Shown: positions 30,301-37,083 of the stretch, piece by piece
Layout of the letters: each line of letters starts with the position of its first letter
Position numbering within the stretch: position 1 is the first letter of the stretch
Origin: Streptomyces sp. S.PNR 29
Lineage (GTDB): Bacteria > Actinomycetota > Actinomycetes > Streptomycetales > Streptomycetaceae
Direction of reading: 5' to 3'
Length of the DNA: 64,000 nt
Assembly: GCF_030386795.1 (NCBI RefSeq)
Contig: NZ_JANUQM010000022.1
Location: forward strand, 1 to 64,000
Made by a program: the position numbers and the translations under genes
The notes under the pieces: model-generated
What the model saw: the letters and a program-made list of their open reading frames with translations, nothing else
The model's database searches: none
Told to the model about the DNA's origin: nothing

Positions 30301-30796
30301 CAGTCCGTACATGACCCAGGGCGAAGCGAAGGCCTGGATCGACGCCATGAGCACGGACAAGGACTTGAAGGACCTACGAGAAGCCGCCGGGTCGTTCTAC
30401 GGGTGCTTCACGAACAAGGTGCACGGCAGCAAGGGCTGCATGAAGGACGTGAAGGACAAGTACAAGGACAAGCTGGAGAAGGAGAGCGGCTGGGACAAGT
30501 TCTGGGGCAAGGCCAAGGAACTGGTAGGCCCTCTGGTCGGCGTAGCCTTCGGCGTCGGGTGCACCTTCCTCTCCGGAGGGATGGCCATCGCGGGATGCTT
30601 GGTCGTCGGCTCGATGATCTCAGGAGCCGTCAGTTACGGTCTGTCCGACGAGGAGAACAAGACGCTCGGTGGCTATGCCTGGGCGGCCGGCTCGGCGGGC
30701 CTGATCACAGTGGCAACCTTCGGCATGGAGAGGTACGCCGCGCCGATCAGGACGCGGTTCTTCAGCAACAACGACCTTTGGCGTATGGCCAGGTAA
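24359..30796 (+). CDS. RHS/YD-repeat secreted protein with RHS-core domain
   Basis: A 2145-residue giant exported protein with a signal peptide (MKPGRRRLSMVLVKALLATS..., cleavage after ALALP). An N-terminal ~700-residue region with a YNSQSIDGR / GWDLNVGY segment is like SpvB/TcdB-type RHS N-caps. Many YD repeats follow (e.g. TTYDANGDAATTKD, YDALRRPTTIS, YDNAGQLTSR). The RHS-associated core is at ~1820-1905 (RRYTPFGKQRG ... GARMYDPSLARFLSPD ... NPVAYSDPNGY). The C-terminal ~240 residues should hold a toxin, but show only a Lys-rich stretch, a Gly/Ala hydrophobic segment (VGPLVGVAFGVGCTF...) typical of pretoxin linkers, and an abrupt end FFSNNDLWRMAR. ATG 24359 was chosen over GTG 24350 because of signal-peptide fit and a G-rich SD. 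Confidence 0.9.
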   Translation: MKPGRRRLSMVLVKALLATSLAALSLAPTAALALPTGKRPDVPARPLGASVPQRVEKGMTKTPKVVWPSAGKATVDVPAADSAPRAAKPSGAKSAAVSVRAAKSSVRSLAVGGPGRVSVEVLDRDKVKPFGGVGLGLRVRRADGSITAGPVDVRIDYSGFAHAYGGDFADRLQLMRLPACAATTPDEPSCRQGTVVDSRNDTGQQTLTATVDAAPDSGASMLAAEAVTYALTSGSSSDKGDYRATPTNQSGKWNVSLGSGAFTYSVPIEVPKPPVGSAPELALNYNSQSIDGRTSASNNQASWVGMGWDLNVGYIERKYKNCIDDGHGPDQGQQWGDLCWDSPNSTDDPNGAVYQITLGGESSELIQDGTGTGSFHMKDDKGWKIQHLKGSPNNPDNTDEFWVITKQDGTRYYFGWGRSERDTSLATHSVLSVPVIGDDAGEPCYDGGQPTYCNQAWKWNLDRVVDPNEVETSYFYDKEKNYYRSVAGADKARPYDASSYLTRIEYGWSSQIAGAQLPARVVFQHLNRCKERLVEPNPLDNTAASCPTIDSSPDSYPDVPTDLICDGSSDDYACAGKTYYPTFFQRDLLWDITTQVRDNDAASWDTVMQYQMRYAMVNPEGEVGGQLWLDYIQRRGYSGGDITLPAINFDGGWQDNLVGTGTLNFRRVEQVVTDTGSTIDVTYGHATDENGTVSRQCDENSPPSSQSGNDFECFWQKWTPEGETTARTGWFKKFVVTQVKVDPGTYDEGDPAMTTTYEYDGTPGWAFTANPLVKDEDETWSEWRGYGKVLVTTGAGTNLHSTYHWLYRGLDGDRTSKTDPSQTRSVSVTDSEGTTWTDSAWLAGQVLETSTRDDNGKSQKREWHEYWVHNTAQYVGLPDARFVREKKLRTLEKAYDSSDSDPSTWREHIIETEYDDNEAASTTFGLPMRVDDWGESNVSDNHCTEYGRAYNTSDMPDDSTGTIRWMVYQDDERHYNAGCTTVQSDETAGTPYAHLDRRTATYYDGATTWDGNNTALVDGNATEVRVYTDADVANARVTKANFDDAGRVVKTYDGKNNATTTAYNPATSWPVNGIVTTTPDPDGTGPGTPLTSTQYFSRFWGQAWKTVDANGNTTQVVYDGVGRVSKVFKPTESANYPDGTASMTFAYLLPMQSATASIPYQATGAPLKATTKVLQSGTTYASSYGWADGLGRTLELQVPAPSGTGMTVAVTRYDSSGNVAGTSQEFYNSSAAGSKVVNPLVSAIPSYTDYEVDWAGRTTLTQYQVNGTPQAAGKVTTSYSGVDLATVTPAVGQPVETYTDVYGQTVKVVEHVGAQSNATTYEYTRSGYLKYIHDANGNSTHYTYNFAGDRLTTEDPDSGVSSTTYDANGDAATTKDANNAVLTYAYDALRRPTTISQGTTVLSRTTYDNDNGTAVTGAKGLATSTTSYDTAGNAYTSKITGYDKRGRVTAKSVIIPNAGDGAGLNGTYIFKYGYDLADHATSVEYPAIGGLPAETVTTAYSGQGRLTKVSSGLGTYLDNVGYDDYGRVVSRSLGVSGTNTSMTRTLTYDDANGTGWLKNITTSTLTSGTATKVQDDTYTRNNNGDITALRENVTGQQQCFTYDDLRRLTGAWTQASTTCTTSPASDFAGPEPYQQQYTYDKMGNLQSLTEKTSSSSAVVAHDYHYPGYSADESTYTPDTARPHAVTSVVTGSSTDSYGYDNAGQLTSRTVNGVSSTLAWSPLHRVASVKTGSNTTTYVYDTGGNVLLRNAPTEKVLYVDGHEIHKAGSAAAQASRYYTAAGTSLAVRTADSSTNGKLTWLLGDGQASTQLMVTAVGGVVTRRRYTPFGKQRGTTANLPATVDRGFVGQPEDDSTGLSILGARMYDPSLARFLSPDAVNKPYSPQEINAYSYSINNPVAYSDPNGYEPHTGDPCLYSLRDCPRSVQDSVGYNRKTGKVDYTRGTTVGDGSIVAINDGATAQKRTKIKKEVYNWLKQDLGYRGSPYMTQGEAKAWIDAMSTDKDLKDLREAAGSFYGCFTNKVHGSKGCMKDVKDKYKDKLEKESGWDKFWGKAKELVGPLVGVAFGVGCTFLSGGMAIAGCLVVGSMISGAVSYGLSDEENKTLGGYAWAAGSAGLITVATFGMERYAAPIRTRFFSNNDLWRMAR

Positions 30797-30879
30797 CAGG
30801 TGCTGTCTTGCAGCCGGTGTCCGGGCGGTCGACGGTCGGTCGCCCGGACACCGGCACGGAACAGAGGAGGGAGTGGCAC

Positions 30880-31407
30880 GTGGACGCGCTGAAGCGGGCG
30901 TTCCTGAAGTTCGACCGGCGTTTCGGCGGGACCGAGCCGCCCCCCAGGGCACAGGTGTTCCTGGCCCGCCACCCGGTGGGCACCGGCGTGGTCCTCGGCG
31001 TCGTGAACGGAATGCTGCTCGCCTGGGTTCTGTCCGCCTTCGACGATCCAGGACGCATGCTCCAGGCGGTGCTGTGGGGACTGGGCGTGGGGCTGTTCTT
31101 CTGGCTTCTGTGCCGCGTCGAACGCTGGCGGCAGGCACACTATGAGCGGACGGACGGGTTCCGGCCGACTCCCGCCGCACCTCCCGTACCGGAACAGGAC
31201 CGGCCGCCCGTGTGGTTCGAGGGCGTGCACTGGCTCTGCCTCTGGGGGGCGCTCACGGTGCTGCTGTGGCTGGCGGGCCGGCTGAAGGACCCGCCGAACG
31301 ACTGGCCGACGAGCGCGATCCTCGCCGGGGTCGCCGTCATCGGAAGCTGGGGCGCCCGGCTGCTCAAGGAGCGCAGGCGCCGCCGACCGCCGGGCGGCCG
31401 GAGCTGA
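30880..31407 (+). CDS. Small multi-pass membrane protein after the RHS gene
   Basis: A 175-residue protein of no recognised family. AGGAGGGAG lies 6 nt before GTG 30880, an excellent ribosome binding site; the frame is open far upstream, but that part overlaps the RHS gene. Hydrophobic helices are visible near 35-55 (TGVVLGVVNGMLLAWVL), 65-82 (AVLWGLGVGLFFWLL), 120-138 (GALTVLLWLAGRL) and 145-160. The C-terminus is Arg-rich. It starts 84 nt after the RHS stop on the same strand, so an immunity or accessory role is possible by position only. Confidence 0.7.
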   Translation: MDALKRAFLKFDRRFGGTEPPPRAQVFLARHPVGTGVVLGVVNGMLLAWVLSAFDDPGRMLQAVLWGLGVGLFFWLLCRVERWRQAHYERTDGFRPTPAAPPVPEQDRPPVWFEGVHWLCLWGALTVLLWLAGRLKDPPNDWPTSAILAGVAVIGSWGARLLKERRRRRPPGGRS

Positions 31408-31412
31408 ACGAC

Positions 31413-31460
31413 GGAAAACGCCTGTCCCTCGCCTTGGACGGCAGGGAGCAGGCGTTTTCC
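31413..31460. terminator. Bidirectional terminator between convergent genes
   Basis: Perfect 12-nt arms GGAAAACGCCTG (31413-31424) and CAGGCGTTTTCC (31449-31460) are extended inward by TCCCT/AGGGA. It lies between the stop codons at 31407 (+) and 31485 (-); AAAA/TTTT runs let it work both ways. Confidence 0.85.
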
Positions 31461-31484
31461 CTTACGGACGGCGCGGAGCGAACG

Positions 31485-32969
31485 CTACTTCCGCCCCGAC
31501 TGCATCACCTTGCGAATAGGCCGCCCCACCACCCGCCGCGCTCGCCGGTACACCGAGGTCGGCGCCGATACGGCACCGGTCGCCTTGGCGCCGGCCTTGG
31601 CCCGCGCCAGCTCCCGCTTCAACCTCGTGTTGTCCGCGGACAGCTCGGTGATCCGGCTGTTCAGCCAGCCGAAGCGGGCGCCGAGCGAGGCCATGTCGGT
31701 GTCGTTCCACGGGCGGATACCGGCCGGGAACGTCAGCGACCGCATACGCTCGTCGAAGGCCACGCCGCCATCGCCGTGCGTGAACGTGTTCTCCAGGCCG
31801 TTCTTGTCCAGGAATGCCGTGAACCGCTCGAACCGCTCGTGGTGATTGCCCGTCAGCGCGCTGAAGTCGGCCTCCTCGTACAGCCGCGCCGGATCGATGT
31901 CCTCCGGCAGCTTGTCGATCCGCCGGTACGGGATCTCGAAGTACCGGCACAGCTCCAGTGTCCGCGAGTCCCCGCACAGCACGGTCGCGGGCGTACCCGC
32001 CAGCAGCGCCGCGATGTTGCCGTGGATGCGGGAGCCGAAGGAGTAGTCGAACGCCCGCAGGTCGTCGATCCACGTGACCGGGTCGATGTAGACGCGGACC
32101 TTGTCCTCGCGGTACATCGGATGGTCCGGGTGCGTCGGCATCGCCGTCACCCGGCCGTTCGGGTCCGACAGGTCCCGCCAGTGCAACTGCCGTGCGTCGC
32201 TGAGGTTCTGGCCGATGAAGCGCAGGTTGGGGTAGCGCTCGTGGGTGCGCCTGATGATCCGGTCCAGGCCCTGCTTCTGCACGGCGCTGTGCGAGCCGTT
32301 GATCGCGATCCACGAGTCGGAGGTCAGCTCCGCCTCCCGCTTCTGCACGGCCAGTTCCTTGCCGTACAGGAAGAGCGACGGGCAGCCGATGACCTCGACG
32401 TCCCGGAAGCCCATGTCCTTCAGGTACTTCTCGGTGAACTCGCCCCGCACCCCGATCGACGCACTGCGCTCCAGCACCGCCGAGACGAACGCGCGCACCG
32501 AGGGCTCCATCGGCTTCAGCCGCGCCGGGTTGTAGCCGAGCCCGGTCTGCGCGCCGATGCCCAGCACGACCACCGGGATCTTCAGCCTGCTGATCAGCCG
32601 GGTCAGCCGCTTCAGCTGGGGTTCGAACGAGGGCCGGAACGCGTTGGCCAGCGGTACGACGAAGGCGTCGTACTCCTCGTTGATCCGGCCCGCCGCGGAG
32701 GCGTCGGAGCGAATGCCGTTCGAGACGACCTCGGTGTGCGGTGTCTGGAGGATCTTGTGGGCGGCGTCACTGAAGATCAGATTCCCGGAGTTCGTGGCGA
32801 AGACGTCCTTGTGGAGGGCCTCTTCCACGGGCACGACGTCATACGGGCTCTTCCCGGACCGGATGAGGATGCGCTTCTGGGCGGTCGCGCGGCGGACTTC
32901 ACGATCTTTAGATGACACAGCGTTCAAAATAAGTTTACGAGGCCTTTGATTTCCATACGGAACGAGCAC
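31485..32969 (-). CDS. Polysaccharide pyruvyl transferase family protein (WcaK-like)
   Basis: A 494-residue protein of the PS_pyruv_trans family, which transfers pyruvate from PEP to sugars as ketals. Two Rossmann-like halves: the N-terminal half has VVVLGIGAQTG, and the C-terminal half has the family signature FGSRIHGNIAALLAGTPATVL (R and H in RIHG) at ~310. Residues ~425-465 form a heptad-rich coiled coil (LNSRITELSADNTRLKREL). A basic tail follows. GTG start; the first ~15 codons are noticeably AT-richer than the rest. It sits outside the tagF-like cluster, with PLD/RHS between them, but would fit decoration of the same polymer. Divergent from proB. Confidence 0.85.
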   Translation of the reverse strand: MLVPYGNQRPRKLILNAVSSKDREVRRATAQKRILIRSGKSPYDVVPVEEALHKDVFATNSGNLIFSDAAHKILQTPHTEVVSNGIRSDASAAGRINEEYDAFVVPLANAFRPSFEPQLKRLTRLISRLKIPVVVLGIGAQTGLGYNPARLKPMEPSVRAFVSAVLERSASIGVRGEFTEKYLKDMGFRDVEVIGCPSLFLYGKELAVQKREAELTSDSWIAINGSHSAVQKQGLDRIIRRTHERYPNLRFIGQNLSDARQLHWRDLSDPNGRVTAMPTHPDHPMYREDKVRVYIDPVTWIDDLRAFDYSFGSRIHGNIAALLAGTPATVLCGDSRTLELCRYFEIPYRRIDKLPEDIDPARLYEEADFSALTGNHHERFERFTAFLDKNGLENTFTHGDGGVAFDERMRSLTFPAGIRPWNDTDMASLGARFGWLNSRITELSADNTRLKRELARAKAGAKATGAVSAPTSVYRRARRVVGRPIRKVMQSGRK

Positions 32970-33122
32970 AACCTTTTTGCCCTATGCGAAGCGTGAGCAT
33001 ACGGTTACGCGGTGCGTGTCCGGGGACTGAAACCGACGCGCGCCGCCCGATCCCCTTCGCGTAGATTGCCGGTTGGGGCGGCGATACGGCCCCGAGGCGG
33101 GACATGAGGGGAAAGAGCACAG

Positions 33123-34250
33123 GTGGCAGGGGCAAGGCAGGCTGTGGGCGAGGCCCGCAGGATCGTCGTCAAGGTCGGGTCCTCGTCGTTGACCACCGCG
33201 TCGGGCGGCCTGGACGCCGACCGGGTCGACGCGCTCGTCGACGTACTCGCCAAGAGCCGCAGCGGCGGGGAGAAGGAGATCGTCCTGGTCTCCTCCGGGG
33301 CCATCGCCGCCGGACTCGCCCCGCTGGGCCTGCGCCGCCGCCCCAAGGACCTCGCCCGCCAGCAGGCCGCGGCCAGCGTCGGCCAGGGCCTGCTCGTGGC
33401 CCGCTACACCGCCTCCTTCGCCCGCTACGGCGTCCGCGTCGGCCAGGTCCTGCTGACCTCCGACGACATGAGCAGGCGCTCCCACCACCGCAACGCCTCC
33501 CGCACCCTGGACAAGCTGCTGGCGATGGGTGCCTTCCCGATCGTCAACGAGAACGACACCGTCGCCACGGACGAGATCCGCTTCGGCGACAACGACCGGC
33601 TCGCCGCACTCGTCGCCCACCTGGTCCGCGCCGATCTGCTGGTGCTGCTGTCCGATGTGGACGGCGTGTACGACGGCGACCCGAGCAAGCCGGGAACGTC
33701 GCGGATAGCCCAGGTGCGGACGCCCGAGGATCTCGCGCACGTCGAGATCGGCAGCGCCGGCAAGGCCGGCGTCGGCACCGGCGGCATGGTCACCAAGGTC
33801 GAGGCGGCCAGGATCGCGGCCGCCGCCGGTATCCCGGTGGTGCTCACCAGCGCGATCCACGCGGCCGAAGCGCTGACCGGCGGCGACACCGGCACGTACT
33901 TCCACCCCACCGGCAAGCGGTCCGCCGACCGGCTGCTGTGGCTGCAGCACGCGTCCACCCCGCAGGGCTCCCTGACGTTGGACGACGGGGCCGTGCGCGC
34001 GGTCGTGGATCGCCGCAAGTCGTTGCTGCCGGCCGGAATCGCCGCCGTCGAGGGCGAGTTCACCGCCGGCGACCCGGTCGAGCTGAGGGACCCCCAGGGG
34101 CACGCGGTGGCCCGCGGGCTCGTCAACTTCGACGCCAAGGAGATCCCCCGGCTGATCGGCCGCTCGACCCGGGAACTGGCCCGGGAGCTCGGCGCCGAGT
34201 ACGAACGCGAGGTCGTACACAGGGACGATCTGGTGATCCTGCACCCGTAA
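33123..34250 (+). CDS. proB: Glutamate 5-kinase
   Basis: The first enzyme of proline synthesis: phosphorylates glutamate with ATP to glutamyl-5-phosphate, and is feedback-inhibited by proline. 375 residues, the usual length. Amino acid kinase domain: RIVVKVGSSSLTT (~12), VSSGAIAAGL (~58), NENDTVATDEIRFGDND (~140-156), SDVDGVY, GTGGMVTKVEAARIA. A C-terminal PUA domain (~280-375) follows. GTG start. proA is present 750 nt downstream, separated by a small unknown gene and its own promoter. Confidence 0.96.
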   Translation: MAGARQAVGEARRIVVKVGSSSLTTASGGLDADRVDALVDVLAKSRSGGEKEIVLVSSGAIAAGLAPLGLRRRPKDLARQQAAASVGQGLLVARYTASFARYGVRVGQVLLTSDDMSRRSHHRNASRTLDKLLAMGAFPIVNENDTVATDEIRFGDNDRLAALVAHLVRADLLVLLSDVDGVYDGDPSKPGTSRIAQVRTPEDLAHVEIGSAGKAGVGTGGMVTKVEAARIAAAAGIPVVLTSAIHAAEALTGGDTGTYFHPTGKRSADRLLWLQHASTPQGSLTLDDGAVRAVVDRRKSLLPAGIAAVEGEFTAGDPVELRDPQGHAVARGLVNFDAKEIPRLIGRSTRELARELGAEYEREVVHRDDLVILHP

Positions 34251-34258
34251 TGGTCCGA

Positions 34259-34285
34259 AACGTCCCCGCACCGGTGGTGGACGTT
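34259..34285 (+). terminator. Weak hairpin after proB
   Basis: Seven-nt arms AACGTCC (34259-34265) and GGACGTT (34279-34285) lie 9 nt after the proB stop. Short stem; moderate support only. Confidence 0.45.
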
Positions 34286-34384
34286 CCGCAAAACCGCCCC
34301 ACGAATGCTTGCGGCCTGCTCAACTTTGTCGCAGGGACACATTCGCCCGACCCCCGGGTCGATCCGTGCGTGAAGGAGGCCGTC

Positions 34385-34864
34385 GTGAGACGAGTGCGCC
34401 CTGGGGCGGTGGCGTCCCGTGGTGGTGCCGGCTCCCGGGCGGCCGGCGAGGAGCGCGCCCTCGCGAGCGTCGCGGCCGGGCAGCGGTTCGCGGGCGACTC
34501 GGGAGGCGAGGAGCCCGGTGACATCCCGCGCCTGTGGCACGTCACCCTCAGCGTCTCCGGGCGGGAGGCCCCGCTGAAGGAGGTCCGGCGCGCCCTGGAA
34601 CAACTCGCGCACGACCATCCCTTCCTGCTGACCAGCAGATACGCGGGCGACCACGCGGAGATCCGCTACTGGGAGGAGGCCCGCGATCTGCACGACGCCG
34701 CCGCCGTCGCCCTGCGCCTGTGGGGCGAGCACCGCCAGACGGCCGGACTGCCGCCCTGGGAGATCGTCGGCCTGGAGGTCATCGACCGCGCGACCTACCA
34801 CCAGCGCGTCGCCGAGGGGTGCGGGCTGCCGCCGGCCAGCCCCGTGGGTGTGCATCCGTTCTGA
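34385..34864 (+). CDS. Conserved-looking small protein between proB and proA
   Basis: A 159-residue protein of unknown function. GTG 34385 has AAGGAGG 5 nt upstream; the open frame extends back under proB in another frame, so the upstream part is a shadow. The first ~45 residues are low-complexity Gly/Ala/Arg. The rest is a compact domain starting PRLWHVTLSVSG, with a beta-alpha-beta pattern (LLTSRYAGDHAEIRYWEEA), resembling a small ferredoxin-like fold, and ending in PVGVHPF. No cysteine pair, helix-turn-helix or membrane helix seen. A link to proline metabolism is only positional. Confidence 0.7.
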   Translation: MRRVRPGAVASRGGAGSRAAGEERALASVAAGQRFAGDSGGEEPGDIPRLWHVTLSVSGREAPLKEVRRALEQLAHDHPFLLTSRYAGDHAEIRYWEEARDLHDAAAVALRLWGEHRQTAGLPPWEIVGLEVIDRATYHQRVAEGCGLPPASPVGVHPF

Positions 34865-34964
34865 GCGGTTATGGGGTGCTATCCGCCGCCTTGATCCGCT
34901 CTTGATCGTTTTGTGCTGACCAGGCGAGTTTCCCAAGGCATGTCTCGGTGCGTGGGACAGCAGG

Positions 34965-34992
34965 TGGACCGGCCCTTCCGGCGCACTACCCT
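34965..34992 (+). promoter_or_regulatory. Leaderless promoter of proA
   Basis: TGGACC (34965-34970), 16 nt, then TACCCT (34987-34992). The last T is 6 nt from the ATG at 34999, so transcription should begin at the start codon. No ribosome binding site is present. Confidence 0.6.
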
Positions 34993-34998
34993 TCCCTC

Positions 34999-36285
34999 AT
35001 GACCACGCTCTCGCCTTACGATTCCATGTCCCCGGTCACCGAGGCCGCCTACCGCGCCAAGGCCGCCGCCGCCACCCTCGCCCCGCTGCCGCGGGCCGAG
35101 AAGGACGACGCGCTGCTCGCCATCGCGGACGCGCTGGAAGTCCGTACGAGCGAGATCGTCGAGGCCAACGCCAAGGACATCGCCAAGGCCCGCGAGGCCG
35201 GCACCAGCGAGGCCATCATCGACCGGCTGACGCTCACCCCTGAGCGGGTGCGCGCCATCGCCTCCGACGTACGCGACGTCGTCGCCCTGCCCGACCCGGT
35301 CGGCGAGGTCGTCCGCGGCTCGACCCTGCCCAACGGCATCGACCTGCGCCAGGTCCGCGTCCCGCTCGGCGTCGTCGGGATCATCTACGAGGCCCGCCCG
35401 AACGTCACCGTCGACGCCGCCGCCCTCTGCCTGAAGTCCGGCAACGCCGTGCTGCTGCGCGGCTCGGCCTCGGCGTACGAGTCGAACACCGCCTTGGTCC
35501 GGGTGCTCCGGGACGCCGTGGGCGGCGCCGGGCTGCCCGCCGACGCCGTGCAGCTCGTGCCCGGCGAGAGCCGCGAGAGCGTACGCGAGCTGATGCGCGC
35601 CCGCGGCCTGGTCGACGTGCTCATCCCGCGCGGCGGCGCCTCGCTGATCAACACGGTCGTCCAGGAGTCCGTCGTCCCGGTCATCGAGACCGGCACCGGC
35701 AACTGCCATGTCTACGTCGACGCCCACGCCGACCTCGACACGGCGATCGACATCCTGATCAACTCCAAGGCGCAGCGGCCGAGCGTCTGCAACGCCGCCG
35801 AGACCCTCCTCGTCCACCAGGACATCGCCCCGGAGTTCCTGCCCCGTGCCCTGGACGCCCTCGCCGACGCCGGGGTCACCGTCCACGCGGACGAGCGCGT
35901 GCTGGCCTACGCCAAGGACTCCAAGGCGACCGTCGTCGAGGCGGCGACGGAGGACTGGGAGGCCGAGTACCTGTCGTACGACATCGCCGCCGCCGTCGTC
36001 GACTCCCTCGACAAGGCGGTGGAGCACATCCGGCTGTGGTCCTCCGGCCACACCGAGGCCATCGTGACGTCCTCCCAGCAGGCCGCCCGCCGCTTCACCC
36101 AACTGGTCGACTCCACGACGGTGGCCGTGAACGCCTCCACCCGCTTCACCGACGGCGGCCAGTTCGGCTTCGGCGCCGAGATCGGCATCTCCACGCAGAA
36201 GCTGCACGCCCGCGGCCCGATGGGCCTGCCGGAGCTGACCAGCACGAAGTACATCGTCACCGGAGACGGGCACATCCGGCGCTGA
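34999..36285 (+). CDS. proA: Gamma-glutamyl phosphate reductase
   Basis: NADPH-dependent reduction of glutamyl-5-phosphate to glutamate semialdehyde, the second step of proline synthesis. 428 residues with the ALDH-like fold: [29 protein letters not shown] (shown here only as landmarks [12 protein letters not shown] and LKSGNA), IPRGGASLI, catalytic Cys in [12 protein letters not shown] (~263), [22 protein letters not shown] near the C-terminus. ATG 34999 begins [10 protein letters not shown] and lies 6 nt after a TACCCT box; the frame is open to 34948, but transcription would start at this ATG. Confidence 0.96.
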   Translation: MTTLSPYDSMSPVTEAAYRAKAAAATLAPLPRAEKDDALLAIADALEVRTSEIVEANAKDIAKAREAGTSEAIIDRLTLTPERVRAIASDVRDVVALPDPVGEVVRGSTLPNGIDLRQVRVPLGVVGIIYEARPNVTVDAAALCLKSGNAVLLRGSASAYESNTALVRVLRDAVGGAGLPADAVQLVPGESRESVRELMRARGLVDVLIPRGGASLINTVVQESVVPVIETGTGNCHVYVDAHADLDTAIDILINSKAQRPSVCNAAETLLVHQDIAPEFLPRALDALADAGVTVHADERVLAYAKDSKATVVEAATEDWEAEYLSYDIAAAVVDSLDKAVEHIRLWSSGHTEAIVTSSQQAARRFTQLVDSTTVAVNASTRFTDGGQFGFGAEIGISTQKLHARGPMGLPELTSTKYIVTGDGHIRR

Positions 36286-36409
36286 GACGCCGGGGCCGGC
36301 TGTGGGAGAGCTGTGGAAAGCCGGGAAAAACCCCCGGAAACCGCAGGAAAAGGCGTCTCATCAGCCGGTTGAATTTCCCTACCGTCTGCCCAAATTGACC
36401 CCCCAGGTC

Positions 36410-36415
36410 TACTCT
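36410..36415 (+). promoter_or_regulatory. -10 box 6 nt from a GTG start (leaderless)
   Basis: TACTCT at 36410-36415, then 6 nt, then GTG 36422. This is the same geometry as at proA and at 37072. A TTGACC (36395-36400) is too close to be its -35. Confidence 0.5.
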
Positions 36416-36421
36416 GGATCC

Positions 36422-36985
36422 GTGCCGGAGGACGTGGGGGGCACGCCGTTCCCTGACGGCTGGATGCCCGACGACGACCACGACCGCGGGGTGTCGGACG
36501 AAGAGTTCGCCTCCGTGGTCTTCGACGAGGCCTTCGTACGGGCGGCCGTGGTGCACGAGCCGACCGCGGTGGAACGCCTCCTGGCCGCCGCCCAGGCCAG
36601 AGCCGAGGCCTCCGAGGCGGAGGCCCGCCGGGCCCACGGCGGGGGCGAGCGGTACGACGACGGGTACGACGGCTTCGGCCATGATCCCGACCTGGACGAC
36701 CTGGACGACGCCGACATCCTCGAAGGCCGCTACGGCGCCCCGGGCACCTACGGCAAACAGGTCCGCTGGCACCGCCCCGTCGCCTGGGTGCTCGCCCTCG
36801 TGATGGGCATCGGCATGGTCGCGCTGGCCTTCACGGCGGTCTACCGGGGGGCGTCCTCCGGCAACAGCCGGGACCAGGTGCCGCATCCCGCCTCCACCGG
36901 CCTGGAACAGGGCAGCTCGGCGGCCCCCTCGGCCTCCGCCGACTACTCCCAGCCCGCGGTCTCGGTGATCCCGGGCACCCCCTGA
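36422..36985 (+). CDS. Single-pass membrane protein with SVVFDExFVRAA motif, copy A
   Basis: A 187-residue protein of unknown function. N-terminal acidic cytoplasmic region with the motif SVVFDEAFVRAAVVHEPTAV (~27-46) and an Ala/Glu helix. A low-complexity Asp/Gly/Tyr part follows, then one membrane helix (~118-140, WVLALVMGIGMVALAF) and a short Ser/Pro extracytoplasmic tail. The motif recurs in the next gene. The start was chosen for the leaderless box and because coding character begins here. Lies between proA and the M48/nadD genes, a conserved streptomycete neighbourhood. No enzyme signature. Confidence 0.75.
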   Translation: MPEDVGGTPFPDGWMPDDDHDRGVSDEEFASVVFDEAFVRAAVVHEPTAVERLLAAAQARAEASEAEARRAHGGGERYDDGYDGFGHDPDLDDLDDADILEGRYGAPGTYGKQVRWHRPVAWVLALVMGIGMVALAFTAVYRGASSGNSRDQVPHPASTGLEQGSSAAPSASADYSQPAVSVIPGTP

Positions 36986-37049
36986 GCGGGCCCGGAGCAC
37001 CGGGCCGCCCCTGGTGAGAACATGTCAGAACTTGTCGTGTACCAGGGCG

Positions 37050-37077
37050 TTTACCGGGGCTTCCGGAGACCTACCCT
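37050..37077 (+). promoter_or_regulatory. Leaderless promoter
   Basis: TTTACC (37050-37055), 16 nt, then TACCCT (37072-37077), whose last base is 6 nt from ATG 37084. Confidence 0.55.
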
Positions 37078-37083
37078 GAAGGT

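Noticed and set aside
36395-36415. TTGACC as the -35 box for TACTCT upstream of the 36422 gene
   Set aside because: The spacer is only 9 nt, too short for a sigma-70-type promoter.
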